Part shown: one piece after another, positions 55,705 to 64,000 of the stretch
Layout of the letters: every line of letters begins with the position of its first letter
Numbering within the stretch: position 1 is the first letter of the stretch
IMG/VR virus record: IMGVR_UViG_3300046787_000206
Location: 1-64,000 of that record
Reading direction: 5' to 3' (one strand)
Source: a virus
Length of the DNA stretch: 64,000 nt
The notes under the pieces: generated by a model
What the model was told of the DNA's origin: nothing
Databases searched by the model: none
The model's input: only the letters and a program-made list of their open reading frames with translations
Position numbers and translations under genes: made by a program

Positions 55705-56426
55705 CTTACAAACTAGAAGGGCTGACGCCAATCAAGCGTCACTGGCTATCAGCCAACTCCAACATCCCTCACCGCTTCCTGGGCCTAGAGCCTAGCGACA
55801 TCGCAGAGGACGTTGGCTCGTTCCCACCAGAGATTAACTACTGGCTAGACACAGTGCTGTCTGGCAAGGTAATTAAGAACCAGGGCGGGCTGGGCACCAC
55901 AGGCGTAGGTCTGCTCTTCGCAGGACAACCAGGCCTAGGCAAGACAACCCACGCTGTAACGACGCTCATGGAGCTCGTACGCCGTCTGCCAGACAACGCC
56001 AAGGAGATGGCAAACATCTTCAAGTACAGCCTTGAGGACCTCAGCCTAAACGCTCGACCAATCTACTACTTGACTTACCCAGAGTTCCTGAGTCTTAAGA
56101 AGTCTCAATTCGACGCTGACGAGGATACCAAGCGCAAGCTGTTCCTTCAGGTCGAAGGTCTCCATGGGCGTGCCACAGAGGACCGAATGAATGTCCGTGT
56201 GTTGGTTCTAGACGACCTAGGAAAAGAGCACACATCAGACTTTAATGACGCTTCATTTGACGAGGTGCTGCGAGCACGATACGATAAAGGCTTACCGACA
56301 ATTATCACGACTAACAAGAATCGTGATTCATGGGCAGGGCAATACGGTAAGGCTATGGGGAGTTTCGTATACGAAGCGTTCCAAAGTGTGTCTATTATTG
56401 GAGAGGATTTGAGGACGGGCAAATGA
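55701..56426 (+). CDS. AAA+ helicase loader (DnaC-like)
   Basis: A 241-residue ATPase. Walker A is GQPGLGKTT (75-83), Walker B VLVLDDLG (167-174), and a sensor-like strand TIITTNKN lies near 204-211. This fits DnaC/DnaI-type loaders that place the replicative helicase on DNA. It overlaps the initiator gene by four bases (ATGA), and the next gene overlaps by four. The DnaB-type helicase is encoded two genes later. Confidence 0.9.
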   Translation: MTYKLEGLTPIKRHWLSANSNIPHRFLGLEPSDIAEDVGSFPPEINYWLDTVLSGKVIKNQGGLGTTGVGLLFAGQPGLGKTTHAVTTLMELVRRLPDNAKEMANIFKYSLEDLSLNARPIYYLTYPEFLSLKKSQFDADEDTKRKLFLQVEGLHGRATEDRMNVRVLVLDDLGKEHTSDFNDASFDEVLRARYDKGLPTIITTNKNRDSWAGQYGKAMGSFVYEAFQSVSIIGEDLRTGK

Positions 56427-56731
56427 AAGGTTTAGACATGGATATTAAGTGGCGTACAGTGCAATTCTTTATGTCATTGGAAGGCATCTCAGAAGTTGAG
56501 GTAGACGCAGACAACCCACAGAAGGTTCGCTGCTCCTGCACTCAGTTCAACAACTCAGGTCGCTGCAAGCACAGCAAGTTCATCAAGAAGCAGATGGATG
56601 AGAATGATGGTCACTACAACATTCAAATTCCAGCTAACGTTACTGACGAAGAGGCAATCGCAGCAATCGGTAGCCCAGAGGCATTCCGCAGTTTCATCTT
56701 GAAGTACGCCAAGGTAGAAGTAATTGATTAA
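56423..56731 (+). CDS. SWIM-like zinc-finger protein
   Basis: A 102-residue protein. VRCSCTQFNNSGRCKHSKFI (about residues 35-54) has the C-x-C ... C-x-H order of the SWIM zinc finger, a DNA or protein binding motif. The rest is short and helical. It overlaps the loader by four bases and the next gene starts eight bases before its stop, so it is part of the replisome operon. A partner role with the loader or helicase is inferred. Confidence 0.75.
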   Translation: MKGLDMDIKWRTVQFFMSLEGISEVEVDADNPQKVRCSCTQFNNSGRCKHSKFIKKQMDENDGHYNIQIPANVTDEEAIAAIGSPEAFRSFILKYAKVEVID

Positions 56732-57140
56732 TGGAGACATCTCTAACGAGACCCCTCCACGCATCATTGTAGTAATTGACGTTGTAGTTCAGGCAGAGGT
56801 CGAAGAGACAAAGAAGCTTCTTCGCTCTGTGTCTGAACGCAAAGTCTCAAAACTTAAGAACGCACAGCTATCTCATCTGTGGAACCTATCTTTCAAGTAT
56901 GGGCTTTCGGTGGAACTGGCTGCTTTCCAGAGCGAACTTTGGACGCAGACCCACCTAGATAACTTGATGGATAAGTTAGACCGTCGAGGGGGAAATCCCT
57001 TCAACTACGCAGAGCTGTACAATGACATCGAAGATTTCATTGGAGAATTGCCTTATAGGACAAACCTAAAAGGCGTGGTAGATTTACGAGAACGGGTAGC
57101 ACGTTACGGTTCCTGGGGAATCGAACTAGACAACCTATAA
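56724..57140 (+). CDS. Hypothetical replication-region protein
   Basis: A 138-residue protein starting at TTG (56724), since the ATG at 56731 is in a short frame. AAGGTAGAAG lies upstream. It has a hydrophobic strand near the N-terminus (PRIIVVIDVVVQAEV), then charged helices (SVSERKVSKLKNAQLSHLWN). No motif is recognised. Its position directly before the helicase gene suggests a replication accessory. Confidence 0.65.
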   Translation: MINGDISNETPPRIIVVIDVVVQAEVEETKKLLRSVSERKVSKLKNAQLSHLWNLSFKYGLSVELAAFQSELWTQTHLDNLMDKLDRRGGNPFNYAELYNDIEDFIGELPYRTNLKGVVDLRERVARYGSWGIELDNL

Positions 57141-57155
57141 AGATTAGAGGGCATC

Positions 57156-58439
57156 ATGGCAGCGGACAACGAGTACCGTTTAGTCAGTAAGGTCATTAGC
57201 GACCGCAACATCATTCCTGTGCTTGAGCGAGGAATTAAGGACGACTGGATTGTAGACGACGACTTGCGTCGTATCTGGAAGTTCGTTCGTGAGCACTACG
57301 TAAACTACCGTGAAGTTCCTACGGCAGTTACTGTTAGCGACCACTTCCCTAACTTTAAAGTCCTTAAGGTCGAAGACACAATCGACTACCTTATCGACAC
57401 TATGGTTGCCTTCCGCCGTAACCTACTCACTCGTAATGGTGTACAAGATGTTGTACAAATCATGGCGAAGAACGACCACGAGGCAGCCCTGCTCGAACTG
57501 AGCAAGATTGTCACCGTAGTCAATGACCAAGGTGTCATCGGCACTACCCACCTAGATGTTACCCAGGACCCAGATAAGTTCTGGGAGGACTACACCAGCA
57601 TCCAGAATCACAAGCTTCTGGGGGTACCTACAGGTTTCAAGAACATCGATGAGGCAACAGCTGGTCTGCAAGGCGGACAGCTAATCACAGTGATTGCTCC
57701 ACCTAAGACTGGTAAGTCGCAGATTAGCCTCCGCATTGCTGCCAACTGTCACGAAGCAGGAATGGTGCCAATGTTCCAGTCCTTCGAAATGAATAACCAC
57801 GAACAGTCTCAGCGCTATCTATCCATGACTGCGCACATTTCTAGCAACAACTTGCGTCGTGGAAAACTAGACAAAGAAGAAGAGCGCCGTCTAAAGGACC
57901 GCATCGAAGACCTGAAGGAAGAACAGCCTTTCCACTTCGTGGACGCAGTCAACGGTCTGACTATTGACTCTCTAATGGCTAAGGCAGAGCAGCTAAAGCC
58001 AGACGTACTATTCGTTGATGGTGTGTACCTTATGTTGGACCAGGTTACTGGTGAGGCCAACACCCCGCAGGCTCTGACTAACATTACTCGTGGCTTGAAG
58101 CGTGTCGCACAGCGCCTGAACATCCCTGTAATTATTTCTACCCAGACTCTCCTATGGAAGATGAAGGGCGGAAAGGTTTCTGCTGACTCAATCGGTTACT
58201 CATCATCATTCTTCCAGGACTCAGACGTAATCCTAGGGCTAGAGCCAGTAGAAGAAGACCCTAGTGTTCGTCTGCTTAAGGTAGTTCAGGCACGTAACTG
58301 CGGTCCAGCAGAGGCTCCATTGACTTGGAACTGGGACACTGGTTGCTTCCACGATGAGCCAGACCCAATCACTGGCGCTGGAACTTGTACTTTCTGCAGC
58401 CCTGCCACTGCTTCATTCCCGAATGCGCCACGTCTATGA
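57156..58439 (+). CDS. Replicative DNA helicase (DnaB-like)
   Basis: A 427-residue protein. An N-terminal helical domain (1-150) is followed by a RecA-like core with GVPTGFKNIDEATAGLQGGQ (about 156-175), Walker A APPKTGKS (181-188), Walker B DVLFVDGVYLM (283-293), QTLLWK and the C-terminal VVQARNCG. It has the DnaB layout and unwinds DNA at the fork. The C-terminus adds CTFC and a short tail. GAGGG precedes the ATG. Confidence 0.93.
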   Translation: MAADNEYRLVSKVISDRNIIPVLERGIKDDWIVDDDLRRIWKFVREHYVNYREVPTAVTVSDHFPNFKVLKVEDTIDYLIDTMVAFRRNLLTRNGVQDVVQIMAKNDHEAALLELSKIVTVVNDQGVIGTTHLDVTQDPDKFWEDYTSIQNHKLLGVPTGFKNIDEATAGLQGGQLITVIAPPKTGKSQISLRIAANCHEAGMVPMFQSFEMNNHEQSQRYLSMTAHISSNNLRRGKLDKEEERRLKDRIEDLKEEQPFHFVDAVNGLTIDSLMAKAEQLKPDVLFVDGVYLMLDQVTGEANTPQALTNITRGLKRVAQRLNIPVIISTQTLLWKMKGGKVSADSIGYSSSFFQDSDVILGLEPVEEDPSVRLLKVVQARNCGPAEAPLTWNWDTGCFHDEPDPITGAGTCTFCSPATASFPNAPRL

Positions 58440-59425
58440 TGATTGATGTCCTAGAGGTCATTGAAGCACTTGGCCTAGATTACTCGGAACACGGTCACGA
58501 GGCTAACGCCCTATGCCCACAGCACTTGCAGCGAACAGGTAAGTCTGACAACTCACCGTCTTGGTGGATTAACCTCGACACGGGACAGCACATCTGTTTC
58601 TCTTGTGGGTACAAGGGCAACATTCTACAACTAGTCTGTGACATTAATGAGTTCTACCTAAAGAACTGGGGAGACACCTACTCCTACGACTACGCTACTG
58701 CGGAGACCTGGCTAGGCAATGTATCCCAGATTCCTATGGAGCAGCTAGAGGAGATGCTGTCAAAGCTTCCTTCTTACGTAGGGGCTGTGCCGAAGCCACT
58801 AGATATGTCGGAGTCACGCCTTGCTGTTTTTGTGGAGCCACCTCAGTCTGCTCTTGACGCAAGAAACCTGACCCCAGAAGCTTCGGCAGAGTACAGCCTT
58901 TTGTGGGACGCCCCTAAGTCCACATGGATTCTTCCGCTTCGTGAGCCTCACTTCAACCGACTAATGGGATGGCAGGAGAAGGGGACTGTGCACCGCACTT
59001 TCTTTAATCGCCCACCAGGACTCCAGAAGTCAAAAACCCTATTTGGAATCGAGAACCAAAATGAGCATCTGGCTATTGTTGTTGAATCTCCTCTTGATTG
59101 TGTTCGTATTGCTTCCGCTGGTATTCATGGCGCTGTGGCTACTTGCGGCGCATCTCCTTCTGAGGAGCAAATCAAGCTCCTCCGATACTCGCAGAAGATT
59201 GTAGTAGCGTTCGACAACCCAGCAATCGATAAAGCAGGAGAAAAAGCCTGTAAAGCAATGCTAGACTGGGGACGTAAATACGGTCTTAATCTCTTCTACT
59301 TCAACTATGGTAGTAGTAGTAAAAAAGACCCAGGAGACATGACTGATGAAGAGATTCTCTGGGGTATTGAGAATGCCAAACCATCAGTACTTGGAGAACT
59401 AGCCTATGTTCAAGGGAACGCTTAA
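58436..59425 (+). CDS. DNA primase (CHC2 zinc finger and TOPRIM)
   Basis: A 329-residue protein (ATG at 58436 or 58439, overlapping the helicase stop). The zinc ribbon has C27, H30, C54 and C57 (CPQH ... CFSC). The TOPRIM domain has Glu217 in VVESPLD and Asp260/Asp265 in VAFDNPAID. It is shorter than bacterial DnaG and lacks its C-terminal helicase-binding domain. It makes RNA primers at the fork. It overlaps the SNF2 helicase gene by 20 bases. Confidence 0.88.
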   Translation: MMIDVLEVIEALGLDYSEHGHEANALCPQHLQRTGKSDNSPSWWINLDTGQHICFSCGYKGNILQLVCDINEFYLKNWGDTYSYDYATAETWLGNVSQIPMEQLEEMLSKLPSYVGAVPKPLDMSESRLAVFVEPPQSALDARNLTPEASAEYSLLWDAPKSTWILPLREPHFNRLMGWQEKGTVHRTFFNRPPGLQKSKTLFGIENQNEHLAIVVESPLDCVRIASAGIHGAVATCGASPSEEQIKLLRYSQKIVVAFDNPAIDKAGEKACKAMLDWGRKYGLNLFYFNYGSSSKKDPGDMTDEEILWGIENAKPSVLGELAYVQGNA

Positions 59426-60974
59426 GCCTTATCAGGTCGAAGCCGTCGAAAAGATGGTGGAGAAAAAGAGCATTCTCGTAGCATACGAGATGGGTCTAGG
59501 TAAGACTCCTATGACAATCGCTGCCGTAGAGGCTTTGCGAGATGCGGGCCAGACTAACGGAACCACGCTAGTGCTTTGTCTTGCCAGCCTTAAGTACCAA
59601 TGGCAAAAAGAAATCCTGAAGTTCAGCGACTCTACTGTAGAGGTCATCGACGGCACCAAAGCTCAGCGAGCTAAGCAATACGATGAGTGGGATACTTTCG
59701 ATTATGTAGTTATGAACTACGAGCAGGTTGTCAACGACTGGGAGATTATCAAGGCCAAGCATCCTGTCGCCATCATCTGTGACGAGGCTACAGCTATTAA
59801 GGGGTTCAAGGCTAAGCGAGCAAAGAAGGTAAAGGAGCTCGCTAAAAGTATTCCCATTAGGTTTGCTCTAACAGGAACCCCAATCGAGAACGGTAAGCCT
59901 GAAGAGGTGTTCTCCATCATGCAGTTTGTTAATCCTAAAGTACTTGGCCGCTTTGACTTGTTCGATAAGGCGTTCATCGTTCGCAATCACTTCGGTGGAG
60001 TACAGCGATACAGGAACATCCCCACCTTACACAAAGCTCTGATGGATTACACGGTCCGTAAGTCTCAGAAAGATGAGGATGTAAAGCCCTATCTACCAGA
60101 CGCTGTTTATCGTGAGCCGCTCATCATCAGCTTGGATTCGAAGTCCCAGCGTCTATACAACCAGATTGCTCTAGACCTTCAAGAGCTTCTATCAGAAGCC
60201 AGCGAAGCATTTGGAAGTAACTTCAATCTTGCTGCACACTACGGTCAGACCTATGACCCAGGCGACCCAGCCAACCAGATGCGTGGAGAAATTATGTCTC
60301 GCATCTCCGCATTGCGTATGTTGTGCTCAGGTCCAAACCTGTTGAAAATTAGTCACGACCTATTTGAGGGTCACACAGGTAAAGGCAGTGCGTACATACA
60401 CTCTCTAGGAGAGCTAGTGGAGGACGTCACTAAGAACCCTAAACGAGACGCTTTAATCTCGTATCTATCTGACCATTTAGGCATCGACGAATCCTACAAA
60501 GCTGTAGTATTTTCTTCCTACTTAACATCGGTCTACGACATTGTTTCCGAGCTCGCTGCCAAAGGCATCGAAGCGGTTGCATATACAGGAGAAATGAATG
60601 CTAAACAAAAAGAAGAAGCCAAAGTCAAATTTCAGACTACAGCTGCTTGTAGGGTACTTGTTAGTAGTGATGCTGGTGGATACGGTGTGGACCTTCCTCA
60701 AGCAAACTTGCTTGTCAATTATGACCAGCCTTGGTCTTCTGGCCTCGCTGTCCAGCGAAACGGACGAATCAACCGTACGTCGTCCACGTGGGAAACAATA
60801 ACCGTACAAGACATCCTTGTAAAAAATTCCATTGAACAGCGTCAGTATGATATGCTCAAGCAAAAGGGCAACGTTGCAGGAGCAATTCTCGACGGCGCTA
60901 ACATTAATGAAAAAGGTGGAGTAGACTTAACAGTCGGAAGTCTAATGAACTTCCTCACCAATAAACTAATCTAG
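59406..60974 (+). CDS. SNF2-family DNA helicase/translocase
   Basis: A 522-residue protein. Motif I is EMGLGKT (28-34), motif II CDEAT (125-129), and motif III LTGTPIEN (155-162). The second lobe has VLVSSDAGGYGVDLP, VNYDQPWSSGLAVQRNGRINR and a final VKNSIEQRQYDMLKQK. SNF2 proteins of phages use ATP to move on duplex DNA and may help recombination or replication restart. No nuclease domain is attached. The ATG lies 20 bases inside the primase gene. Confidence 0.93.
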   Translation: MFKGTLKPYQVEAVEKMVEKKSILVAYEMGLGKTPMTIAAVEALRDAGQTNGTTLVLCLASLKYQWQKEILKFSDSTVEVIDGTKAQRAKQYDEWDTFDYVVMNYEQVVNDWEIIKAKHPVAIICDEATAIKGFKAKRAKKVKELAKSIPIRFALTGTPIENGKPEEVFSIMQFVNPKVLGRFDLFDKAFIVRNHFGGVQRYRNIPTLHKALMDYTVRKSQKDEDVKPYLPDAVYREPLIISLDSKSQRLYNQIALDLQELLSEASEAFGSNFNLAAHYGQTYDPGDPANQMRGEIMSRISALRMLCSGPNLLKISHDLFEGHTGKGSAYIHSLGELVEDVTKNPKRDALISYLSDHLGIDESYKAVVFSSYLTSVYDIVSELAAKGIEAVAYTGEMNAKQKEEAKVKFQTTAACRVLVSSDAGGYGVDLPQANLLVNYDQPWSSGLAVQRNGRINRTSSTWETITVQDILVKNSIEQRQYDMLKQKGNVAGAILDGANINEKGGVDLTVGSLMNFLTNKLI

Positions 60975-60981
60975 GAGAGCA

Positions 60982-61110
60982 ATGGCTAAGGGAAAGGGCG
61001 GAGCACCAGCTCCTGCCAGCAAAAGCAACGACCGCCAAAATGGCAAGGCTTCTAAGAAGCACCCAAAAACTTTTGACGCTACCAAGCGTCGTCTAGTGAG
61101 CGTGAAATAA
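60982..61110 (+). CDS. Very small basic protein
   Basis: A 42-residue protein (MAKGKGGAPAPASKSNDRQN ...), Lys-rich and low-complexity at the start, with TAGGAG five bases upstream. The stop overlaps the next ATG (TAATG). Similar to the small basic proteins of the 36-38 kb cluster in composition. Function unknown. Confidence 0.65.
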   Translation: MAKGKGGAPAPASKSNDRQNGKASKKHPKTFDATKRRLVSVK

Positions 61111-61550
61111 TGGCAAACCGCATTGACGAAGAAATTAACGTAGCAGACCCTAACGACCCTGCAAGCCAGATTCGTGAGTATGTAAAGCTAAAGGCAACAG
61201 AGTCAGTTCTAAAGGCTCGTGCAGAAGAACTTCGTGTCACCATCTTTGCACGCATGGAAGAGGCTGGCTACGAAGATGACAAAGGCAACATTCAGCTAGA
61301 CCTAGACCAGCCAGTAGATGGTGTGGTTCGTCTTGAGAAGCAGCGCCGTGCTACCCGAAAGCTCAACGAGCCTAAGGCAGAAGAGATTCTTACAGCACTA
61401 GGTATTTACGATGAAGTATTCGTAATGAAGCCAGTGCTTGACGAAGACGCTCTAATGGCCGCATACTTTGAAAACAAGATTACTGAAGAGCAACTTGACG
61501 AGATGTTCCCAACCAATGTAGTCTGGGCACTACGAGTTCTTAAGAAGTAA
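61110..61550 (+). CDS. Hypothetical replication-region protein
   Basis: A 146-residue acidic helical protein (IREYVKLKATESVLKARAEEL, then RVTIFARMEEAGYED). A middle part, VVRLEKQRRATRKLNEPKAE, is followed by an acidic end with WALRVLKK. It is like small phage proteins of the Gam-like or DNA-metabolism accessory kind, but no family is certain. Coupled to the preceding gene by one base. Confidence 0.68.
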   Translation: MANRIDEEINVADPNDPASQIREYVKLKATESVLKARAEELRVTIFARMEEAGYEDDKGNIQLDLDQPVDGVVRLEKQRRATRKLNEPKAEEILTALGIYDEVFVMKPVLDEDALMAAYFENKITEEQLDEMFPTNVVWALRVLKK

Positions 61551-61552
61551 TC

Positions 61553-62038
61553 ATGGCAGGTATGCGAAGCGAAGACGAAATCCTCAAAGCCTTTGAGGGT
61601 CTAGACCGTGTACCTGGCTCGAAGCAACCACGTCGTCCGTCTACCGAAGAGGCAGACAAGCGCCGTGCAAAAGCCATGGGTGAGTCTAACGGATGGGATG
61701 CAAATCCAATCATCAAGACTCTCCGTGGGGTAGAGACCGAAGTGTTTACAATTGCCGCTCTTGCAGCTGCTCTTGAAAAGCAAGTCGTAACTATCCGACT
61801 CTGGGAAAAAAAGGGATATATCCCAATTGCTCCCTACCGTTTGCGTTCTAAGAGTCTTAATGGTAAAAAAGTAAATGGTAATCGTGTTTACACACGAGAG
61901 CTAATTGAAATTACCGTTGAAGAGTTCAACAGGCGTGGACTTTTAGGTTCTGCTCGTGTAGAGTGGAATCAGCTGGAGGACCTAACAGAAGTTCTAGTAA
62001 CTCGCTGGAAGGAAGCCCTGCAACCCCGAGAGCAGTAA
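61553..62038 (+). CDS. MerR-like helix-turn-helix protein
   Basis: A 161-residue protein. Residues about 65-110 form a winged-helix of MerR/excisionase type (FTIAALAAALEKQVVTIRLWEKKGYIPIAPYR), with a long loop and YTRELIEITVEEFNRRGLL after it. It binds DNA, perhaps the direct repeats just downstream, and could control the gene at 62092. It may also act in replication. It lies two bases after the preceding stop. Confidence 0.82.
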   Translation: MAGMRSEDEILKAFEGLDRVPGSKQPRRPSTEEADKRRAKAMGESNGWDANPIIKTLRGVETEVFTIAALAAALEKQVVTIRLWEKKGYIPIAPYRLRSKSLNGKKVNGNRVYTRELIEITVEEFNRRGLLGSARVEWNQLEDLTEVLVTRWKEALQPREQ

Positions 62039-62040
62039 TG

Positions 62041-62078
62041 CCTCATTACCGATAGAGAGCCGTAGGCCTCATTACCGA
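62041..62078. repeat. Two direct repeats CCTCATTACCGA
   Basis: Copies lie at 62041-62052 and 62067-62078, 26 bases apart (about two and a half turns), in the 53-base gap before the ssDNA-binding protein gene. They may be binding sites of a regulator. Confidence 0.55.
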
Positions 62079-62091
62079 AAGAAGATACACC

Positions 62092-62754
62092 ATGGCAATT
62101 AACCGCCCATCAGTCGACGCAGACAACTACATGGTAGAAGACAGCGAAGACATCGCACCAAAGCACGGAACCACCGTTCAGGCTGGTTGGGGTGCAGCAG
62201 CTGCAGCCCTAAAGCCAAAGGAGAAGTCAACCGACTACCCTAACGACTTCCGCATCAGCGAGCAGGCTCAGCTTGTCCGCTTCCTAGAGGCAGAGCCATT
62301 TGCTGTCTACGAACTGCACTGGATTGACGCTATCAAGGAAGGCAAGCGTTCGTTTGTCTGCCTAGGTGACGAGTGCCCACTTTGCACCGTTGCTGGTGAC
62401 AAGCCACGTGCTAAGTTCGCTTTCAACGTTCTAGTCGCTAGCGACGAGAACCCTTCAGTACAGATTCTCACTGCGCCACCTTCATTCGCACGCCAGCTAC
62501 AGGCAGCGAACGAGGACCCACGCCGTGGTCCATTGACCAAGTACTACTGGTCAATTTCTCGCCAGGGTTCAGGCCCACAGACACAGTACACTTTGGACCG
62601 TGTCCGTGCCACTGACTTGGCGGAGGACTGGGAGCTTGACGCTGAGGAGCTAGACGCTGCATCAGAAGGTGCAGCACTTTACGACACCAGTGCCGTCTAC
62701 GTTAGCCCATTCGAAGACGTACTAAAGGTTGCTCGTACTCTAGTTTCTGCATAG
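62092..62754 (+). CDS. Probable single-stranded DNA-binding protein
   Basis: A 220-residue protein. An OB-fold-like region (about residues 50-190) contains CLGDECPLC (about 84-92), a zinc-type loop as in T4 gp32-like and actinophage SSB proteins, and FAFNVLVASDENP. The C-terminus is acidic before a last basic-hydrophobic stretch. Codon use is strongly biased, indicating high expression. It sits between the helix-turn-helix gene and the DNA polymerase gene. Confidence 0.78.
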   Translation: MAINRPSVDADNYMVEDSEDIAPKHGTTVQAGWGAAAAALKPKEKSTDYPNDFRISEQAQLVRFLEAEPFAVYELHWIDAIKEGKRSFVCLGDECPLCTVAGDKPRAKFAFNVLVASDENPSVQILTAPPSFARQLQAANEDPRRGPLTKYYWSISRQGSGPQTQYTLDRVRATDLAEDWELDAEELDAASEGAALYDTSAVYVSPFEDVLKVARTLVSA

Positions 62755-62766
62755 TCACCACCCACC

Positions 62767-62816
62767 GTATAGGGAGCCAGAGTTTTTCCCCCCTAGTTTT
62801 CTCTGGCTCCCTATAC
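62767..62816 (+). terminator. Long hairpin between SSB and polymerase genes
   Basis: A perfect 16-bp stem (62767-62782 with 62801-62816, GTATAGGG ... CCCTATAC) has an 18-base loop. The T runs are in the loop, not after the stem, so termination may be partial. Confidence 0.6.
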
Positions 62817-62835
62817 CCATCTCTTAGGGCATAAA

Positions 62836-64000
62836 TTGAATATCATCACCACCAAACAGCAGCTGGACGAATTTGTCGCTGCATACTCTAAAGTAGACGC
62901 CTTTGCATGGGACGTCGAAACTATTGGCGAAGACCGCCTTTACCCAGTCATTAACGATGTCTGCTGGATTTCTTTTGCGACCGAAGGACGTGTAGACGTC
63001 ATTCCTATGGGCCACCCTAATGGAGACTTTGAGTCCTGGGATAAGCCACTGCTACTAGAGGGCCAGCGCCGTCTAGCAGCGGGCAAAGAACTTACTGACG
63101 CACACTACTCAAAAGCTGAGAGCAAGTGGACCGCTAAGTTCGGTCCTGCACCAGAGCAACTACTTCCTGGAGATGTCTTTGCTGCAATCAAACCAATTAT
63201 GTTTGGCCCTGCACTAAAGATTGCGCACAACGCTAAGTTTGACCTTAAGTCTGTAGCTAAGTACTACAAGGGACAGGTTCCTGCTAAGCCACACTTTGAC
63301 ACTCTTATGGCTGCCTTCATCATCAACAACCAGAACAAGCACGCACTAGGACTAGCCGCCTGTGTGAAGCGTGAGTTGGGAATTGACGTAGAAAAGGGCG
63401 TGGGAGAGAACGTTGCCCTGCACTCTTTCGGAGATGTAGCGAAGTACTCAGGCATCGATGCTGAGGTCACCTGGGAGCTCTACAAGGCCTTAGCGCCAAA
63501 GATTACTGGTAGCCTCACTAAGGTCTGGAAACTCGAAACTGACGTACTTGCAGCCCTCTGCGACATGGAATTGACGGGTGCCTACATTGACCAGGACGCT
63601 CTAGAAATTCTGGCTGAGGAAATCTCTGCGGGTAAAGAAGCAGCGGAAGCTAAGGCATACAAGATTGCTGGAAAAGCTTTTGCTATTAACTCAGTACCAG
63701 CTAAGCAGAAGCTTTTGTTTGGTGTAGAAGACGGTGCGGTCAAGGCTCGTCTAAAGCCAAACCCTAAGTTCAAAAACGTACTCACCCCAAAGGGACTAGA
63801 TGTTTACCGTGCAGGAGAAGACCTCACCGAAGCTCACTTCTCTTGCTCTGCAGACGCTCTAGAGTACTACCGTGGTAAGGATGAGCTAGTAGACGCTCTA
63901 CTAGAGTATGCGGACTTGAACAAGCTGATGACTACCTATGTAACTCCATACACTGGTGGAACCGTGACTCGCACCACGAACGGAAAAATCACACAGACTG
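62836..64000 (+). CDS. Family A DNA polymerase (PolI-like), cut by right edge
   Basis: Starts at TTG (62836) with AGGG upstream and is open to the right edge (388 residues seen). The 3'-5' exonuclease domain is present: WDVET (about residue 25-29, DxE motif), AHNAKFDLK (about 135-143) and KYSGIDAEVTWELY (about 205-217, YxxxD-type). The N-terminal part of the polymerase domain begins (ALCDMELTGAYID). No 5'-3' exonuclease domain precedes it. This fits phage replicative Pol I enzymes. Catalytic palm motifs lie outside the window. Confidence 0.93.
   Translation, partial: MNIITTKQQLDEFVAAYSKVDAFAWDVETIGEDRLYPVINDVCWISFATEGRVDVIPMGHPNGDFESWDKPLLLEGQRRLAAGKELTDAHYSKAESKWTAKFGPAPEQLLPGDVFAAIKPIMFGPALKIAHNAKFDLKSVAKYYKGQVPAKPHFDTLMAAFIINNQNKHALGLAACVKRELGIDVEKGVGENVALHSFGDVAKYSGIDAEVTWELYKALAPKITGSLTKVWKLETDVLAALCDMELTGAYIDQDALEILAEEISAGKEAAEAKAYKIAGKAFAINSVPAKQKLLFGVEDGAVKARLKPNPKFKNVLTPKGLDVYRAGEDLTEAHFSCSADALEYYRGKDELVDALLEYADLNKLMTTYVTPYTGGTVTRTTNGKITQT

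Noticed and set aside
1-64000. CRISPR array, insertion sequence or integrase
   Set aside because: No regularly spaced repeats with unique spacers and no transposase or recombinase motifs were found. The endonuclease VII and HNH genes are the only mobile-type genes.

Overview
The window is one contiguous piece of a tailed dsDNA phage with a contractile tail (myovirus morphology). The evidence is a large terminase, portal, scaffold and major capsid set, a tail sheath and tube pair, a tape measure, a gp25/gpJ/gpI-type baseplate, and a replication block. Almost every gene lies on the + strand and neighbours overlap by 1-20 bases (TAATG, ATGA) as in a phage operon. Base composition is moderate. 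GTG and TTG starts, PASTA, KTSC and cadherin-like domains, a DUF2746-like gene and a peptidoglycan-hydrolase lysis set without spanins point to a Gram-positive, probably actinobacterial, host. The adhesin types are common in phages of aquatic bacteria. The host assignment is inference. No integrase or repressor is visible, so no sign of lysogeny.

Layout. 1-467: the end of a leftward gene, diverging from a rightward set of a small zinc-finger-like protein, an Arr-like ADP-ribosyltransferase and a GNAT acetyltransferase. 1423-3112: an RNA region with a tmRNA-like 80-nt RNA, a rod-like RNA, tRNAs for Asn, Thr, Met, Tyr, Trp and Gln, and one degenerate tRNA. They are separated by unusually long, hairpin-rich spacers and closed by a nested terminator. 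3113-10226: lysis and surface block (NlpC/P60 enzyme, PD-(D/E)XK-like protein, two paralogous holin-like proteins, a 717-aa secreted Pro-rich protein, an M23 enzyme, a DUF2746-like protein). 10286-19212: packaging and head genes (PASTA and KTSC proteins, TerL, portal, scaffold, capsid). 19337-20395: probable neck protein. 20395-35278: a ~15-kb adhesin island with five glycine-rich adhesins, LamG-like and collagen-like proteins, an endonuclease VII homologue and a Cys-rich fibre. 35285-38134: head completion plus a string of very small Lys-rich proteins. 38259-54398: tail, tape measure and baseplate. 54685-64000: replication (initiator with iterons inside the gene, AAA+ loader, SWIM-like protein, DnaB-type helicase, primase, SNF2 helicase, MerR-like protein, ssDNA-binding protein, family A DNA polymerase running off the right edge).

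The most unusual items are the tmRNA-like RNA with no tag region, the iteron array inside the initiator gene, the 14-residue Cys-rich micro-gene in the Lys-rich cluster, the beta-sandwich fibre split by a Cys-rich insert, and the adhesin island with its exact 50-bp repeat and shuffled domains.
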